A DNA stretch of 64,000 bases from Hygrophila difformis. Lineage: Eukaryota; Streptophyta; Magnoliopsida; Lamiales; Acanthaceae. Positions 32,584 to 48,832 of this stretch are shown here, piece by piece. Within the stretch, counting starts at the first letter, position 1, and every line of letters begins with the position of its first letter. The position numbers and the translations under genes were made by a program. Location: assembly GCA_030278955.1 (NCBI GenBank), contig JAOANR010000001.1, positions 7,738,874-7,802,873 on the forward strand. Reading direction: 5' to 3'. The notes under the pieces were generated by a model. That model was not told the DNA's origin. It saw nothing but the letters and a program-made list of their open reading frames with translations, and did not search any database.

Positions 32584-35500
32584 CTACACAGTTGATGATC
32601 TTGATGTTATATTCAACTCATACAGTACTGTCAAAATCTTATCCTTGTTAAGTGGCTTGGTTAAACACCTATCCACTCCAGCCTGCATCATTTTGTCCCT
32701 CTCCTCTCCTTCTCTGTGGGCTGTCAATGCGATAATTGGAGTACGAATGCCGGATCTTCTTTCATCGTCTCTAATTCTCCCCGTTGCTTCAATGCCATCC
32801 ATCACCGGCATCTGCCAGATCAACCCACAAAACATAATCAATGCTCAACCAAACAACCAAAAGCAAGTACGTGAGCATATTTAAAACTATGCAACTGTGT
32901 TTAAGGGAATCAGCAATCGTGTAATAATTACCTGGCAATCCATTAGGATACAATCAAAAGGACGGACTAGTGTCCAAGCTGCTTCTCCATTTTTACAGGA
33001 CTCTGTTTCAGCTCCACAGACTAGTTTCCAAGCTTCTTCTCCATTTTCACAGGAGTTTGTTTCGGCACCAAGCTTTGATGCTACAGAAACTGCTATCGTT
33101 AGCCCTATTGGATCATCATCAACAACAAGGATCCTCTTCCCCATCAAAGGCTTCATGCAGTTCAACTCTATATGTTCCTCAATTTCCCCTTTCTGAATTC
33201 TGACGCTCTCCACAGGTTTTTTCCCTTTAACCCCACTTCTACTAGAAGTGTTGGTTCTAGCAGAACTCTTGTTTCCGAGTGAAGTACTTTCTAGTCTCTG
33301 AAAATTTTCTTCTCTTCTTGGTACTGTCCCTCCATATTCAGGCAAAAGTGCTACAATCTGATACAATCGCGAGCCATGAAGTGGCTTAGAGATGATCAAA
33401 TCTGATTGAGGCAACATATTCTCATCCAAGCCTTGTGAACTACTGCTGCTCATATTTGGTTCATACAACCAAACAACTTTGCTGCTGCAGTTCACATTTA
33501 TGTCCCTCCGGAATTTGGATACAGCCTTAAAAGTCTGCAGAAATGGGGCTGCACGTGTGTCGATCACAAGCAGTGCAAAGCTTAAAGGACCACCACGGGC
33601 ATTTGCCTTCTTCTGAGAGGGTAAAACATTGTCCATCCCATTCGAAACACTCAAAGGACCTTCCTTTGATCGCGCACACACTTCTTTAGCATATGTGTTG
33701 GATGCGCGTGATCCAAGTCCATCACTTCTTGAATTATTTGAAGAGCTGTGCTGTGAAAGGTTTAGCTTTTGTTTAATTCTCTTTAGAGTTGAATCAAGCT
33801 GGTCCGGATGCTTGACAACGTGCACTTTTAACCCGAGCCTCTGCATGAAATCTTGCAAAACTCCACTCCTTTTGGGATTCTGAATAAAAAGCATGACTTG
33901 GGATCTCTCTCGTCTGGGGCTGAGGACACAAGCCATAGGCCCTGAATGCTGGTAGGAATCGCTTGAGACAGAGCCGTTATTTGCTTCAATATCAGCCCCT
34001 GTTGTGCTCGCATTCACCAAAGCATCTGCCTCACATGTACTCAAGAAGACATTAAATCTGAAGCATGTACCTCTTTCGCCAACATTTTTATCGACAATTC
34101 CAATCTCCCCTCCCATTAAACGAACCTGCACACAATATTCCCAAATTCCCAAGTAAAGAAACATTAACTAAAGTATCAGAAAGATAATCTTATGTTGATA
34201 TAAGCCAACTTACCAGAGATTGGACAATGCCGAGCCCCAAACCTGTGCCTTCCTGTGCAATCTCTTTCACTTGTACATAGTTTTCGAAGACTGATTTTTG
34301 CTTCTCCTTTGGAATCCCAATCCCTGTGTCGCTCACCTCAAATACAATCTCCACGCGATTTGGATCCCTCCTAATGTTTTTCACATCTTCTGAGTTACTG
34401 CAACTTCTTTTAATCTTCAAACAGGGTAGGCAGTTCATTGGCATGCTTCCATTGGAAGCAATTATATTATTTTCAAGGCTCGGTTTTCTTGTCCATGCGT
34501 GTACAGTTACGTACCCCTCTGATGTAAACTTCACTGCATTACTCAGTAAGTTGCTCATAATCTGCTTCAGTTTGCCCCTGTCCCCTTTAACTAAAGAAAA
34601 CTTTGAAATGGAGCCATCGTATGGATCCAAGATCACATCGACTCCTTTCTTCATACCGACTGGCTGATACAAATCAACCACATCTTCTAGCATTTGTTCC
34701 AAGTTGAATTCCTCTTCCTGTAGCTGCATCTTTCCAGCTTCCATCTTGCTCGCATCAAGAATCGAATTCAATATACCTGAAAAAGGGACAAAACATTTGT
34801 GATGTTGTGTATGCGGTGCAGTATGGTAAAAAAAAAAAAATTGAAAATTAAGGCAAATTCCAACCTAAAAGATCTGTTGTACACTTTTCCATATGTGATA
34901 AATTCGACAGGAGGTTCAAGGGGTCCCTCTTTCTATATTCTACTATGTCACGACATATTTCGATCAAACCTATGATGCCTGCTAAGGATGCTCGAATGTC
35001 ATGGCTTGCACTCTCAAAGGCACGACTTTTGTTCATGCTTTTCCTCTCTGATTGCTGCGTCGCTTCCATTTGCCTTATCAGTGCACCACAGAGGTACATC
35101 TCTCGCCTTACTGCTCCAACCACCAAATAAACAAACACAAATATCATCACTACCATAACAACAATCATCATTACAAGCAGGATTAATGCCACTCTAACGT
35201 TATTGTCAATGATGCTTGGAAATCGATTGCTTGGCATTGCCAGGACACCTACCTGAAAGCAAAATAAATTCAATCAGATACACACACAGTCATAAACCTT
35301 ACACAACTCCTGAAATGTCAAAAATAAATAAATAATTGAGCTATCTTACCAACTGCAGCCCGGCTACTTCAATTGGCGAACAATAAATCGCGTACTTCCT
35401 GCCCCAAATATCAAAAACAGCATCTTGTAACACTCCATTGTCGGAGTTACAAGTGAAATTTCCAGCCACATTAACTTGATCACCATTATTTCCTACTAAT

Positions 35501-36644
35501 TGAAGCAAAACTTGATCATTGTCCATGATAATACGTGTGTTTGGAATCCCTTGAGTTAGCGCATTCCCATCCTTTGTCACCAAATACAAGCTTCCATTAT
35601 AAAACTCGACTGCAGCAACCAAAGCATCAACCAGAGGTCTCATCGAAAATCCTAAAGAAATGGCACTTTTCCCTCCCATAGCGGCTGTACTAAGCAATAA
35701 AACATCTTTAGAACTGCCCCATCCAGTCCCCACTGTGATGGATCCATTCGTATGGTTCAATGCATCTCGAAACCAGCTTGCGTCCCCCACAGCCGAGGGG
35801 GTGTACTCAATGGCCATTCCGTATACCTGTCCCGTGTCGCGATTAGCAGGCTGCCCGAACCAAGTGTAGCCATTTGTACTGTTTTGAAAAGTTGAATTTG
35901 AGTAAAGAGCATAAGGCCGGCCTCCTTCAGTATAATATGCAAAGAACAAACCGTTCAGCCCTATGTAGGAAATCTGCGACAGGTATGGAGTTGTCCAAAA
36001 GGCTTGGAATAAGGATGCTGCCACCTGCATTTTTGTAAAAATAGTGTTAATAATGATCAACTCGCTTAAAAGCTATGTATATATAGTACACGAAATTCCT
36101 TCCTAGTTGTGTTGTAAGGCCTGTTTGTCTACCTTAGACTCGATAGTGGAGAATTGAGGATCACTTCCATTCAGAGATGAACTCAGGATTCTCACAAAAT
36201 TGGTCGCTGATGAATTCAGAGGAGAAAACGAGGAAGCTGTTTTATCAATATTCGAGACCATTAGTTGATCAACGCCGCGCTCAATCAACTTCACTTCCTG
36301 TTGGATTCGCTTGACTTTGTTCATCCACAATGGAATCAAAACCGAAGCTATAGACAACACCAGAAGCACCTGCATTTTGAAATTAATTTCCACCACAATC
36401 AAAATAATGATCTGCCAACAAAGAAAAGACCATAAACATTGAATTTTGAATCTTTCTTGACATTGGTCAAGCCATATCCCAACTTCTTGAAGCTGTATAA
36501 AAACATTTATTATACTTTACCAATTACCAGCACTCCTATAAGATCACAAGTTCGTTCCAAAATAATAATAAAAATTACCATGACTGCGAGAAACCATGTG
36601 GGGTGCAAAGCCATGCTCCTTTTGATCTGAAAATCGGTTGCCAT
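32584..36644 (-). CDS. CKI1: CKI1-like hybrid histidine kinase
   Basis: Seven exons give 1116 aa, close to Arabidopsis CKI1: 36579-36644, 36133-36369, 35350-36024, 34865-35252, 34214-34776, 32932-34125 and 32584-32811. The first transmembrane helix spans exons 1-2. A ~300-residue extracytosolic domain and a second helix (VALILLVMMIVVMVVMIFVF) follow. The H-box SHDIRASLAG puts the phosphorylated His near residue 410. The ATP-binding region keeps N, G1 (DTGIGIP) and G2 (GTGLGLG) motifs. The receiver has the phosphoacceptor Asp near residue 1039 (LMDCQMP) and a conserved TKPL Lys. CKI1 feeds phosphorelay independently of cytokinin and acts in the female gametophyte and vasculature. The receiver has an 18-residue tandem duplication (32962-33069). 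Confidence 0.9.
32962..33069 (-). repeat. In-frame 54-bp tandem duplication in the CKI1 receiver domain
   Basis: Two adjacent 54-bp units (33016-33069 and 32962-33015) encode GAETNSCENGEEAWKLVC and GAETESCKNGEAAWTLVR. They differ at 8 of 54 positions, so the duplication is not brand-new. They lie between helix 1 and the beta-3 Asp strand of the receiver. Confidence 0.9.
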
Positions 36645-37886
36645 TGGACCGTCGAGTCGGATTGAGAATTAGCACTGGGAGACGATTCTTGAATCTTCGT
36701 TACGCTACTTGTTCTAAACTCCACTGTAAAAAGGGAACTAGCTATTGGTTGAAAGCATGCATTCTTTCCGGAATTTCCTGGCGCCAAAGTCAATCTATTT
36801 AGACATTTGACATTACAGGTAGATGCAGCAAAAAGATATAATGAATTCAAATTTATGTATCTCAATCAGGAGATTCTTTAATAATGGGCATTCAATTCAT
36901 GTGTAAATAGACATATATCTCACCGAATCACAAAAGATCTTAACTTTATTTCTCAAGATGGAAAAAATTTTAAAGACACACAATTCAGGATTTCATATGC
37001 AAATAACTTCTTTTGGAATGACAAAGAAAGTTGTGTCTTTTTTTTTTCATAGCAATGACTTTACAAGGACGGGGGCAGAAGTTTAGTGCATGAAAGGCGA
37101 CAAACAGCTGTTTATATAAACAAGAAACATGAGCTCCCAACTCAAAATCCCATCAAACTAGGGGAGACTTAATTACCTTACGACAGGAACTCTGGGGAAG
37201 GCAAAGTTTCATCAAATGTTTGTGATAAAATTATAATTGAACATGTTTCTTTCATTAATACGTAGTATTCATGAAATAATTTGTTAGGGTTTTGTGGAGG
37301 AGGAAACTTTCCTTGTTTTGGGAGATTATGATGATTGCCAACGGATTTTGTCATTAAATTGCCATAATTGTCTTCCGGGTCTGCAATATAAATTAACTTT
37401 TATTTTCTTGTTTAATTAACAGCAAGTAAACGCCAATAATATTTAAAAAAAAAATTAAATAAATGAAATTTCCTTAAATTTAAATATCCATATCATCAAA
37501 ATCATAAATTAAATGAAATTTTCTTAAAATTGAAAATCTATATCATCATAACCATAAATAATACCGGGCCGGGTTCGTGGAGATGATGATCACCAACTAA
37601 TTAACGTAACCTTGAAATAATAATAATCCCACGTGTAAAATTTAAATTATAATGAATATATGAGGTTTTCTTTGGGGGGATGAATGAGGTTTATATCTAC
37701 ATTACTACATAGATATTGTTTCTATAAGAAATATTTTTTCTTCCTCTCTCAGAGGAAAACCCTAATAACCCGAATTAATTAATACTATAAATCACCGAAA
37801 CACTATTACACTAGAGTTTAGTTTGAATTATGACTCTCTACATTGACAAAATCACAAAAAAGTTATATCTGTGAGGATTAATATAA
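36645..37886. other. Upstream region of the CKI1-like gene
   Basis: AT-rich, with no second gene visible. It includes the presumed CKI1 promoter and 5' UTR. No motif is distinctive. Confidence 0.5.
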
Positions 37887-39474
37887 GAGCCTGTTTGTTT
37901 TGGCTTATTTTTTTGCTTCACCCAAAAGTCCTTTTGAATTTTTTTAACTGTTTGTTTTGACTTTTATTTAAAGGAAAAGATAATCAAAAGTTAAAATTCA
38001 GGTAGGGTTACTTTTTTTAAAAGGAGAAATCATTTTGGAATAAAAATACAAAAATATCCCCATTTAAAAAAGAAAATAAAATATATTGTAAATATCCTTA
38101 TAATATTTATGTCCATTTTAGTAATTTTAATATATCAAAAGTCCTTTTACAAAGTGAAGCTCATGAGCTTGGCCCCTTAGTGTTTCATCCTCAAGCGGGG
38201 GACCCTTGGTGCTGGCTGGGTTCTCAATCAGGAGCATACACTGTCCGGGAAGATTACCACTAGTTGCTGAGCAGCAAGGGAGTAGCTAAGGATCCCGCTA
38301 AGGCGTGGGTGTGGAGGATTCGTGCGCCTGAGAAAGTGCAAGTGTTGGCATGGTTAATTGTGCATAATTCCTTGCCTTGTAATGAAATGAGACATCATTG
38401 AAGAGTTGCCCCTTCGCCGGTGTGTCCTCGCTGCGGTGCTGATTCTGAAACCGTGATGCACCTCTTCTTCATTTGCCCTGTCAGTTTCTTAGCCTGGCAA
38501 CGTATTGGTCAGCCCCTCCCTGCGACAATCCCGCATGACTCCGCTTCTGCTGCTGCGTTTTTGCTCCACTTGTCACGGAAATGGACATGGGTTCATTGGG
38601 CTTTCATGTGGAATATCTGGAAGATGCGCAATGCTCTTGTGTTTCAGGGAGAAGTTACAACCTGTGATGAGCTTCTTCGCCAGACACAGTCCTTGGGTAT
38701 AGCCTTCAATCGGGTCTTCTCTAATTCCAGAATGGAGGTGGCGCCACGCCTTGTTTACTGAACCCTCACAATGGGATGGGGGTGGTGCTTCATGTGGATG
38801 GGAGTGTGCTTGGAAATCCGCCTACTGCCGGATATGGGGGAGTCATTCGTCATGGGAACGGTGAGTGGATTGAGGGCTTCTCAGGCTCGGCTGGGCGCTC
38901 TACTATTTTGGTTGCGGAACTCCATGCGATTTTTGAAGGGATCAAGCGGTTGCGTCGGCCAATTGCTATTCCGATTCGTTGCATGCCCTCCAACTTATCA
39001 AACAGAATGTGCAGATGGACCATGCTCTTTCTCCCCTCGTCAGGAGCATTGTTGAGATTCTTGTTGACACTCCAGGGATTCAGTTCTATCACATTCTGCG
39101 TGAGTGTAACTCAGTTGCTGATTCTTTGGCCAAGCGTGGGGCTCGCTCCGAGGAATTTTTTACTACGTGGGCTTTTCCTCCGGATGAGATTCGGCCACTT
39201 ATTGCTGCGGACATGGCTGGAAATGGTGTTATGCGTGCTTAGTTGGGTTTCATTTTCCCTCCCTCTTCCCCCCTTGCTGTAGTTTTTTTCTTTTCCTCTT
39301 TGCCGACGCTCGTGCGTCACTTGTCATCCAAAAAACAATTCATTCAAACATGTTTCCGTTGAAAAGCAAATCCAAACAATTATTTGAGCTGCTTTTGCTT
39401 TTGAATTCTCCTTTTCTCTCCTTTTTCTTTTACCACTGACTTCTCATTTTTTCAAAAATCAAAACAAACAGACC
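37887..39474. mobile_element. TIR element (PIF/Harbinger-like ends) carrying a LINE fragment
   Basis: The ends GAGCCTGTTTGTTTTG and CAAAACAAACAGACC are inverted and flanked by TAA on both sides. Three-bp TAA/TTA duplications suit PIF/Harbinger MITEs, but the ends are one base out of register, so the class is tentative. A LINE-derived segment fills the centre. Confidence 0.5.
38170..39330 (+). pseudogene. Truncated LINE ORF2 3' part (zinc-binding and RNase H)
   Basis: Frames in series give an RVT zinc-binding segment (CPRCGADSETVMHLFFICPVS) and an RNase H domain (LHVDGSVLGNPPTAGYGGVIRHGNGEWIEGF...ECNSVADSLAKRGA), with at least two frame breaks and an internal stop. T- and C-rich sequence after the last stop resembles a LINE 3' UTR. 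It is 5'-truncated and nested in the TIR element. Confidence 0.8.
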
Positions 39475-39763
39475 TAAGTAGAGAATAATATGTATATTGT
39501 ATGTAGTAGTAAAGATATGATCTATAGAATTGATTTATATATGCTCGTCTGTAATTACAGAAAATAGTAATAGCAATAGTAATTAATGAGCAAAGACAAG
39601 CAATGCATAATTTATTCGTGTTTTAAAAACTCTTCATTGAGACGTTCCTACCTAAAAGTAAAAGTTATACTGTACAAGAAAATATGAAATTGACTTTAAA
39701 TAATAATGGAAGAGGATCCCCTTGAGGGGCTTCCTTTGCGTTAGTCTGCACTCTGCTCCCAAT

Positions 39764-40036
39764 TAGGGTGATATCGAGTCGAGTCTCGAACGTGAACAGT
39801 GTAATTCGAGTTTCTACAGTAACAAAATTTAAAGTTGTAGCCCGAATTTAATTATGCTAGATAGTATATAATTTGAATTTAAATTGACAGTTCTGCCTAT
39901 TATGCTGCAAAATATAAGTTTGTTAGTCTTGATAAAACTTAAATTGTGTCTAATAATTTTTTTTGTTTTTTCATTTCTAAATTTAATAATTTAATCGAGT
40001 TTTGATTGACTATCGAGTCAGTTTTCCTCACCCCTA
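39764..40036. mobile_element. hAT-type MITE
   Basis: Ends TAGGGTGATATCGAG and inverse TAGGGGTGAGG, 273 bp, flanked by CTCCCAAT at 39756-39763 and CTCCCAAC at 40037-40044 (7 of 8 match). Same TAGGG end type as the elements at 1260 and 8108, with a different core. Confidence 0.6.
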
Positions 40037-40044
40037 CTCCCAAC

Positions 40045-40657
40045 GGGTCAATCTAGCTCCCCATAAATCACGTGCGTTTAGAGACATAAGAGGATCGATC
40101 GATCTAGCTCATGCTGTTAAAACTGAAATGGCAGAACGTGTAGGACTCACTCGAAAGCATCTGATTGCCTTATGGAAAAGAAAGTTGGCAGTCAAGAAAA
40201 ATCTAGGATTGATATAAGTTGATTCAAGAATCGAAGAGAACAAAAACCATGTAAGCTGTCAACCTGAAGGTACCGTGGGAGTGCTTTAATATTTGCAACT
40301 TGCAAGAAATGGAAACCAAAAATTTCCAACTCCTGATATTCAATCCAAGTCGATGAGGATGATCTGATACCAATATACCATATATGTTATGGGCCAACCG
40401 CAAAATGAAATGAAGGTTCACTATGTTGCATAGAACCCTACACATTTTCTTTGTCTGCACTTGATTAGGTCTAGAGATGATCAAACAAATGAACATTGCT
40501 TGCATCTTCTCTGTCCTTGATATATAATAGATAGGAACAAATAAGCAAAGCAGCTCAAGGTGTATACAAATAAAGTTGACACTTGTGAATAAATTCAAGA
40601 GGAGGCCTACAATCGCTAGTTGCACATCTGCGAGTAAAACATATATAATTCATCGAC
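40045..40657. other. 3' flank of MCM7
   Basis: I recognise no gene. A 71-codon ORF across 40002-40217 begins inside the MITE and matches nothing I know. Confidence 0.5.
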
Positions 40658-45653
<4,996 letters not shown>

Positions 45654-45782
45654 TTTTCCGGTGAAATCTGCTTGTGTCCGAGCGTTAGACAGAGAGGAAT
45701 CAGATTGAGGATTGAGGGCAGGACTCAGGAGGGTGAAGTTGTGAATGGCGGCAAAACAGAATGGGGGGGTACTGAAGGTTGG

Positions 45783-45796
45783 TTTTGGCGGGAAAA
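45783..45796. promoter_or_regulatory. E2F-type site upstream of MCM7
   Basis: TTTTGGCGGGAAAA is a near-palindromic match to the E2F consensus, 130-143 bp before the MCM7 start codon. E2F control of plant MCM genes at G1/S is well established. Confidence 0.75.
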
Positions 45797-46589
45797 TGGA
45801 CAACGCAAAATTTGCAGTTTCATCCTTCGGATTTCAGATATTCCCCTAGTCAGACATCAAATACGAGGATATTATGTTTTATACCTTGATTTCTCCAAAA
45901 ACATTAGTATATTCCAACTAAACGCCCTTTATTAAAATAATAAAGCTATATCCGTACTGACATTATGGAACGTAATACTTATATACCTAAGTCTCAATCA
46001 TTCCATAATTTCTAGAGTGGAAATATAATTATAATTAACATTTTGGCAACCTCTTTTCTAATAACTTTTTAGAAGGAATTAGGGCTTGGCCAATTGGTCA
46101 AACCCCTAACTAAAAATTGTGATATTTTGGTTTTAACTTTTTAAAAATTCTAATTTTATTTGTGATGTTTAGAAGGAATGTATACTCCTATTTTATTTTG
46201 GCAAACATTTGTGATGTTTTGGTTTTAACTTTTAAAAATTTCAATTTTATTTTGTAAATGAATTTCGGTTAAACATCATAAAATTTATATTCGTCATCAT
46301 AAAAAATATCATACGCACCACAGTAACAATATTCGCCAATACGCATTCGACAGACTTGAAAACATCACAAAATTCCTATATTCCATCGTGACTGTATGTG
46401 CAGTTGCTAATACAGTCTGGATACAAACCCAATTGTACTTCAAATACATGATTCCTAGATGAGAATTTTTGTTTGCTACATGTTAGAAAAAAAAAACAAT
46501 TGCTTCAAAAGTATAAGAACAATAGGGCAGGTTTTAGTAGTTATTTAACAAACACAAAATGATAACTATGTTCTAAACTCTAACTATTA

Positions 46590-46841
46590 CTCCTCTGTCC
46601 CATTAATTTTGTCCAAAAATTTTTGGACACGCAGTTCAATGTGTTTATTTAATAGTTAATATTTAAAAATATATAGAAATAAAGTTATATAAAATATATA
46701 TTCTAAAACCACTCGAAAAGACGTATCTAACAATATTTCACTTGACTATGTTTTTTTATTATGTAATTATAACAAAAATATAGGTCAACACATACATCAT
46801 GAATATTGACAGTGTAAAAAGTTCAAATGAGACGGATTGAG
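46590..46841. mobile_element. Stowaway-like MITE
   Basis: Ends CTCCTCTGTCCC and GAGACGGATTGAG are inverted and TA-flanked. The interior TTGACTATGTTTTTTTATTATG matches the element at 50673. Confidence 0.6.
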
Positions 46842-47052
46842 TATTTAATTATATTGTTTGTGTTGTCAAAAACACTTTATTTCATTTTTCCTACCTGGTA
46901 AATTTATTAGTTCTCTTATACTTTATTTCATTTAGGTTGGATTTGAGAGAAAACACTAATATTTAGCATTTAGTTTTAAAATATTAAAATATCTTACAAA
47001 GCTTAAAATACCAAATAATTATTTTACTACTACTACTACTATTATTTCGAGG

Positions 47053-47053
<1 letters not shown>

Positions 47054-47132
<79 letters not shown>
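47054..47132. repeat. (ATT)n microsatellite
   Basis: An uninterrupted ATT run of about 79 bp. Confidence 0.95.
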
Positions 47133-47134
<2 letters not shown>

Positions 47135-48177
47135 ATACTGCCAGTAGTATTTAAATTAACTAGTTGTTTCATTAAGAAAATATTCCATATATCGACTACT
47201 ACTAGTGATAGAAGTAATTTCAATTTTGAATTTGATTTTTTTTATAGGATTTTTTCCCGATATTGTTGCAACTCGATAGTGACGTGGTTGGCTATAATTC
47301 TTTTCACAATAATGATGTATTTTTTTTCTCCTATCGTAAAAAAGTAATGCTAATAAAAGATTTTTCAATAATTGGAAGTCTCTCAAGAACTCATGTATTG
47401 GAGTGTGGTTATAAAAAAAACTCATGTATTGGAGTGTATTAATCACAGGTAATAGAGTAATATAAATGTGCTTAGCTGTCTTATAAACCAAGCAGCCAAT
47501 CACACGTATTCCATACCAACCTACCCAGTTGCAAATTCACAGTTTGAAACCAGCATGAGGGCAAAATGTGGGCTCCTTGGCCTTCTCCTCCTGGGACCAT
47601 TTCTGACTTGGCTTTCAATATTTGACGGTGCGTGTTTGGGAGGTCTCTGAGTCCTGGGACTTGGAAGATTAATCGGACCGAAGTAAGAACAGATTACCAT
47701 CTGTAAATTTTAATACCCAAAATGCCCTTTTGCCACCCCAATAAATACCGCTTCTATTGCATCTTCTCGCCGAAATTTCGTCCAATAAGCTCGGGAAGGT
47801 TCTTTCAGGTGAGGCTATCTTTTTACCTTTCCCTTTTAGCTTTTCGTTCGATTTTTGTATGGTTTTTGATTTCATTCCGCTGTAGATTTTATTTTCCCGT
47901 GTTTCTTTTTGGTATCACGATGGTTTAATTGTTGTCTTTTGTAATTCGTTGTCCACATCGGTTTGTTTTGATGATTAATATTGCGGTTTGATGTTATAGA
48001 CTGATTGCAGCAGTCAATCGTTCTGAATTCAGATCTGTGATTTCTATGCCGGTAAATTGTAGTAGTAGTGATTACTGATAGAATTGCCGATTTGATTTTT
48101 TGGGGGCATTGTTTTTCATGTGATTTCTGTAGTTCCTCATCTGCAGGTTTTTTATGAAGCACGCGTCTTGAACTCCG

Positions 48178-48267
48178 ATGGGTCATTTTAGAGTTCTCCA
48201 TTCCTTGTCAGTTGTGTTCCTGTACTGGTTTTATGTGTTTTCCCGAACCGGCGCTGTGGACATTTGA
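48178..48267 (+). CDS. Sucrose-control uORF of the bZIP gene, extended at its end
   Basis: A 29-codon ORF in the bZIP leader contains SLSVVFLYWFYVFS, the conserved C-terminal core of the sucrose-control peptide of group-S1 bZIP mRNAs. In the homologues I know, the stop follows this core directly, and ribosomes stall there when sucrose is high, lowering bZIP translation. Here the next codon is CGA and seven more residues (RTGAVDI) precede the TGA. The start is also close to the core, giving a short N-terminal part. It ends 148 bp before the main ATG. Confidence 0.88.
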   Translation: MGHFRVLHSLSVVFLYWFYVFSRTGAVDI

Positions 48268-48415
48268 AACCTAATCTGATCGCGCAATCAAAAACCAGAT
48301 TTTGCCAATTGATAAAACCGCTGAGTTTTTGGATAAGCCTAGGGTGATTTCTCGTTAGGTTAAAACAAAACCAGCCTAGATAGACACACTATCTGCTCTG
48401 CACAGATATCCGGGA

Positions 48416-48832
48416 ATGGCTTCAAAGCAACCGTCGAAAAGCCCGGAACTGGAGATGGATGAGAGGAAAAGGAAACGAAAGCAGTCTAATCGGGAATCTG
48501 CACGCAGGTCCCGATTGAGGAAACAACAACGCTTGGATGAGCTGATTGCTCAAGAGAAAGAGGTGCAGGAGGAGAACAAGAAGCTAAGAGAGATGATTGA
48601 TGACGCCTCTCAGATGTACGTGAAGTTTTCTTCTGATAATAACGTGCTTAGGGCGCAGGTGGTGGAGCTGACCGACCGCCTTCGATCCCTAAATTCTGTC
48701 CTGGAAATTGCTTCAGAGGTGAGTGGATTGGCTGTTGATATTCCGGATATCCCCGATACTTTACTCGAACCATGGCAGCTTCCTTGCCCAGCCCAACCAC
48801 AACCCATTTCTGCTGAAATGTTCAAGTGCTGA
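48416..48832 (+). CDS. Group-S1 bZIP transcription factor (bZIP2/11/44 type)
   Basis: An intronless 138-aa ORF. The basic region (about residues 19-42) has the invariant N-x7-R pattern in NRESARRSR. A leucine zipper follows from about residue 47 with heptad L, I, V, L, M and L positions. The short C-terminus is proline-rich. Small intronless bZIPs with a sucrose-control uORF are group S1. They dimerise with group C bZIPs and drive genes for amino-acid and carbon metabolism under low energy. Which paralogue it is cannot be settled from sequence alone. Confidence 0.92.
   Translation: MASKQPSKSPELEMDERKRKRKQSNRESARRSRLRKQQRLDELIAQEKEVQEENKKLREMIDDASQMYVKFSSDNNVLRAQVVELTDRLRSLNSVLEIASEVSGLAVDIPDIPDTLLEPWQLPCPAQPQPISAEMFKC

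Larger units (their letters stand above)
45797..47700. other. AT-rich spacer with MITE and microsatellite
   Basis: No gene is seen. It holds a Stowaway-like MITE at about 46590-46841 and an (ATT)n run at 47054-47132. The right end is probably the bZIP promoter, with a TATA-like AATAAATA near 47740. Confidence 0.6.

Noticed and set aside
38850..39092. Minus-strand 80-codon ORF
   Set aside because: Shadow of the LINE RNase H region.
40002..40217. 71-codon plus-strand ORF
   Set aside because: It starts inside the hAT-type MITE at 39764-40036 and matches no family I recognise.
47054..47132. CRISPR-like or satellite array
   Set aside because: It is a plain ATT microsatellite; nothing in the window has repeat-spacer structure.
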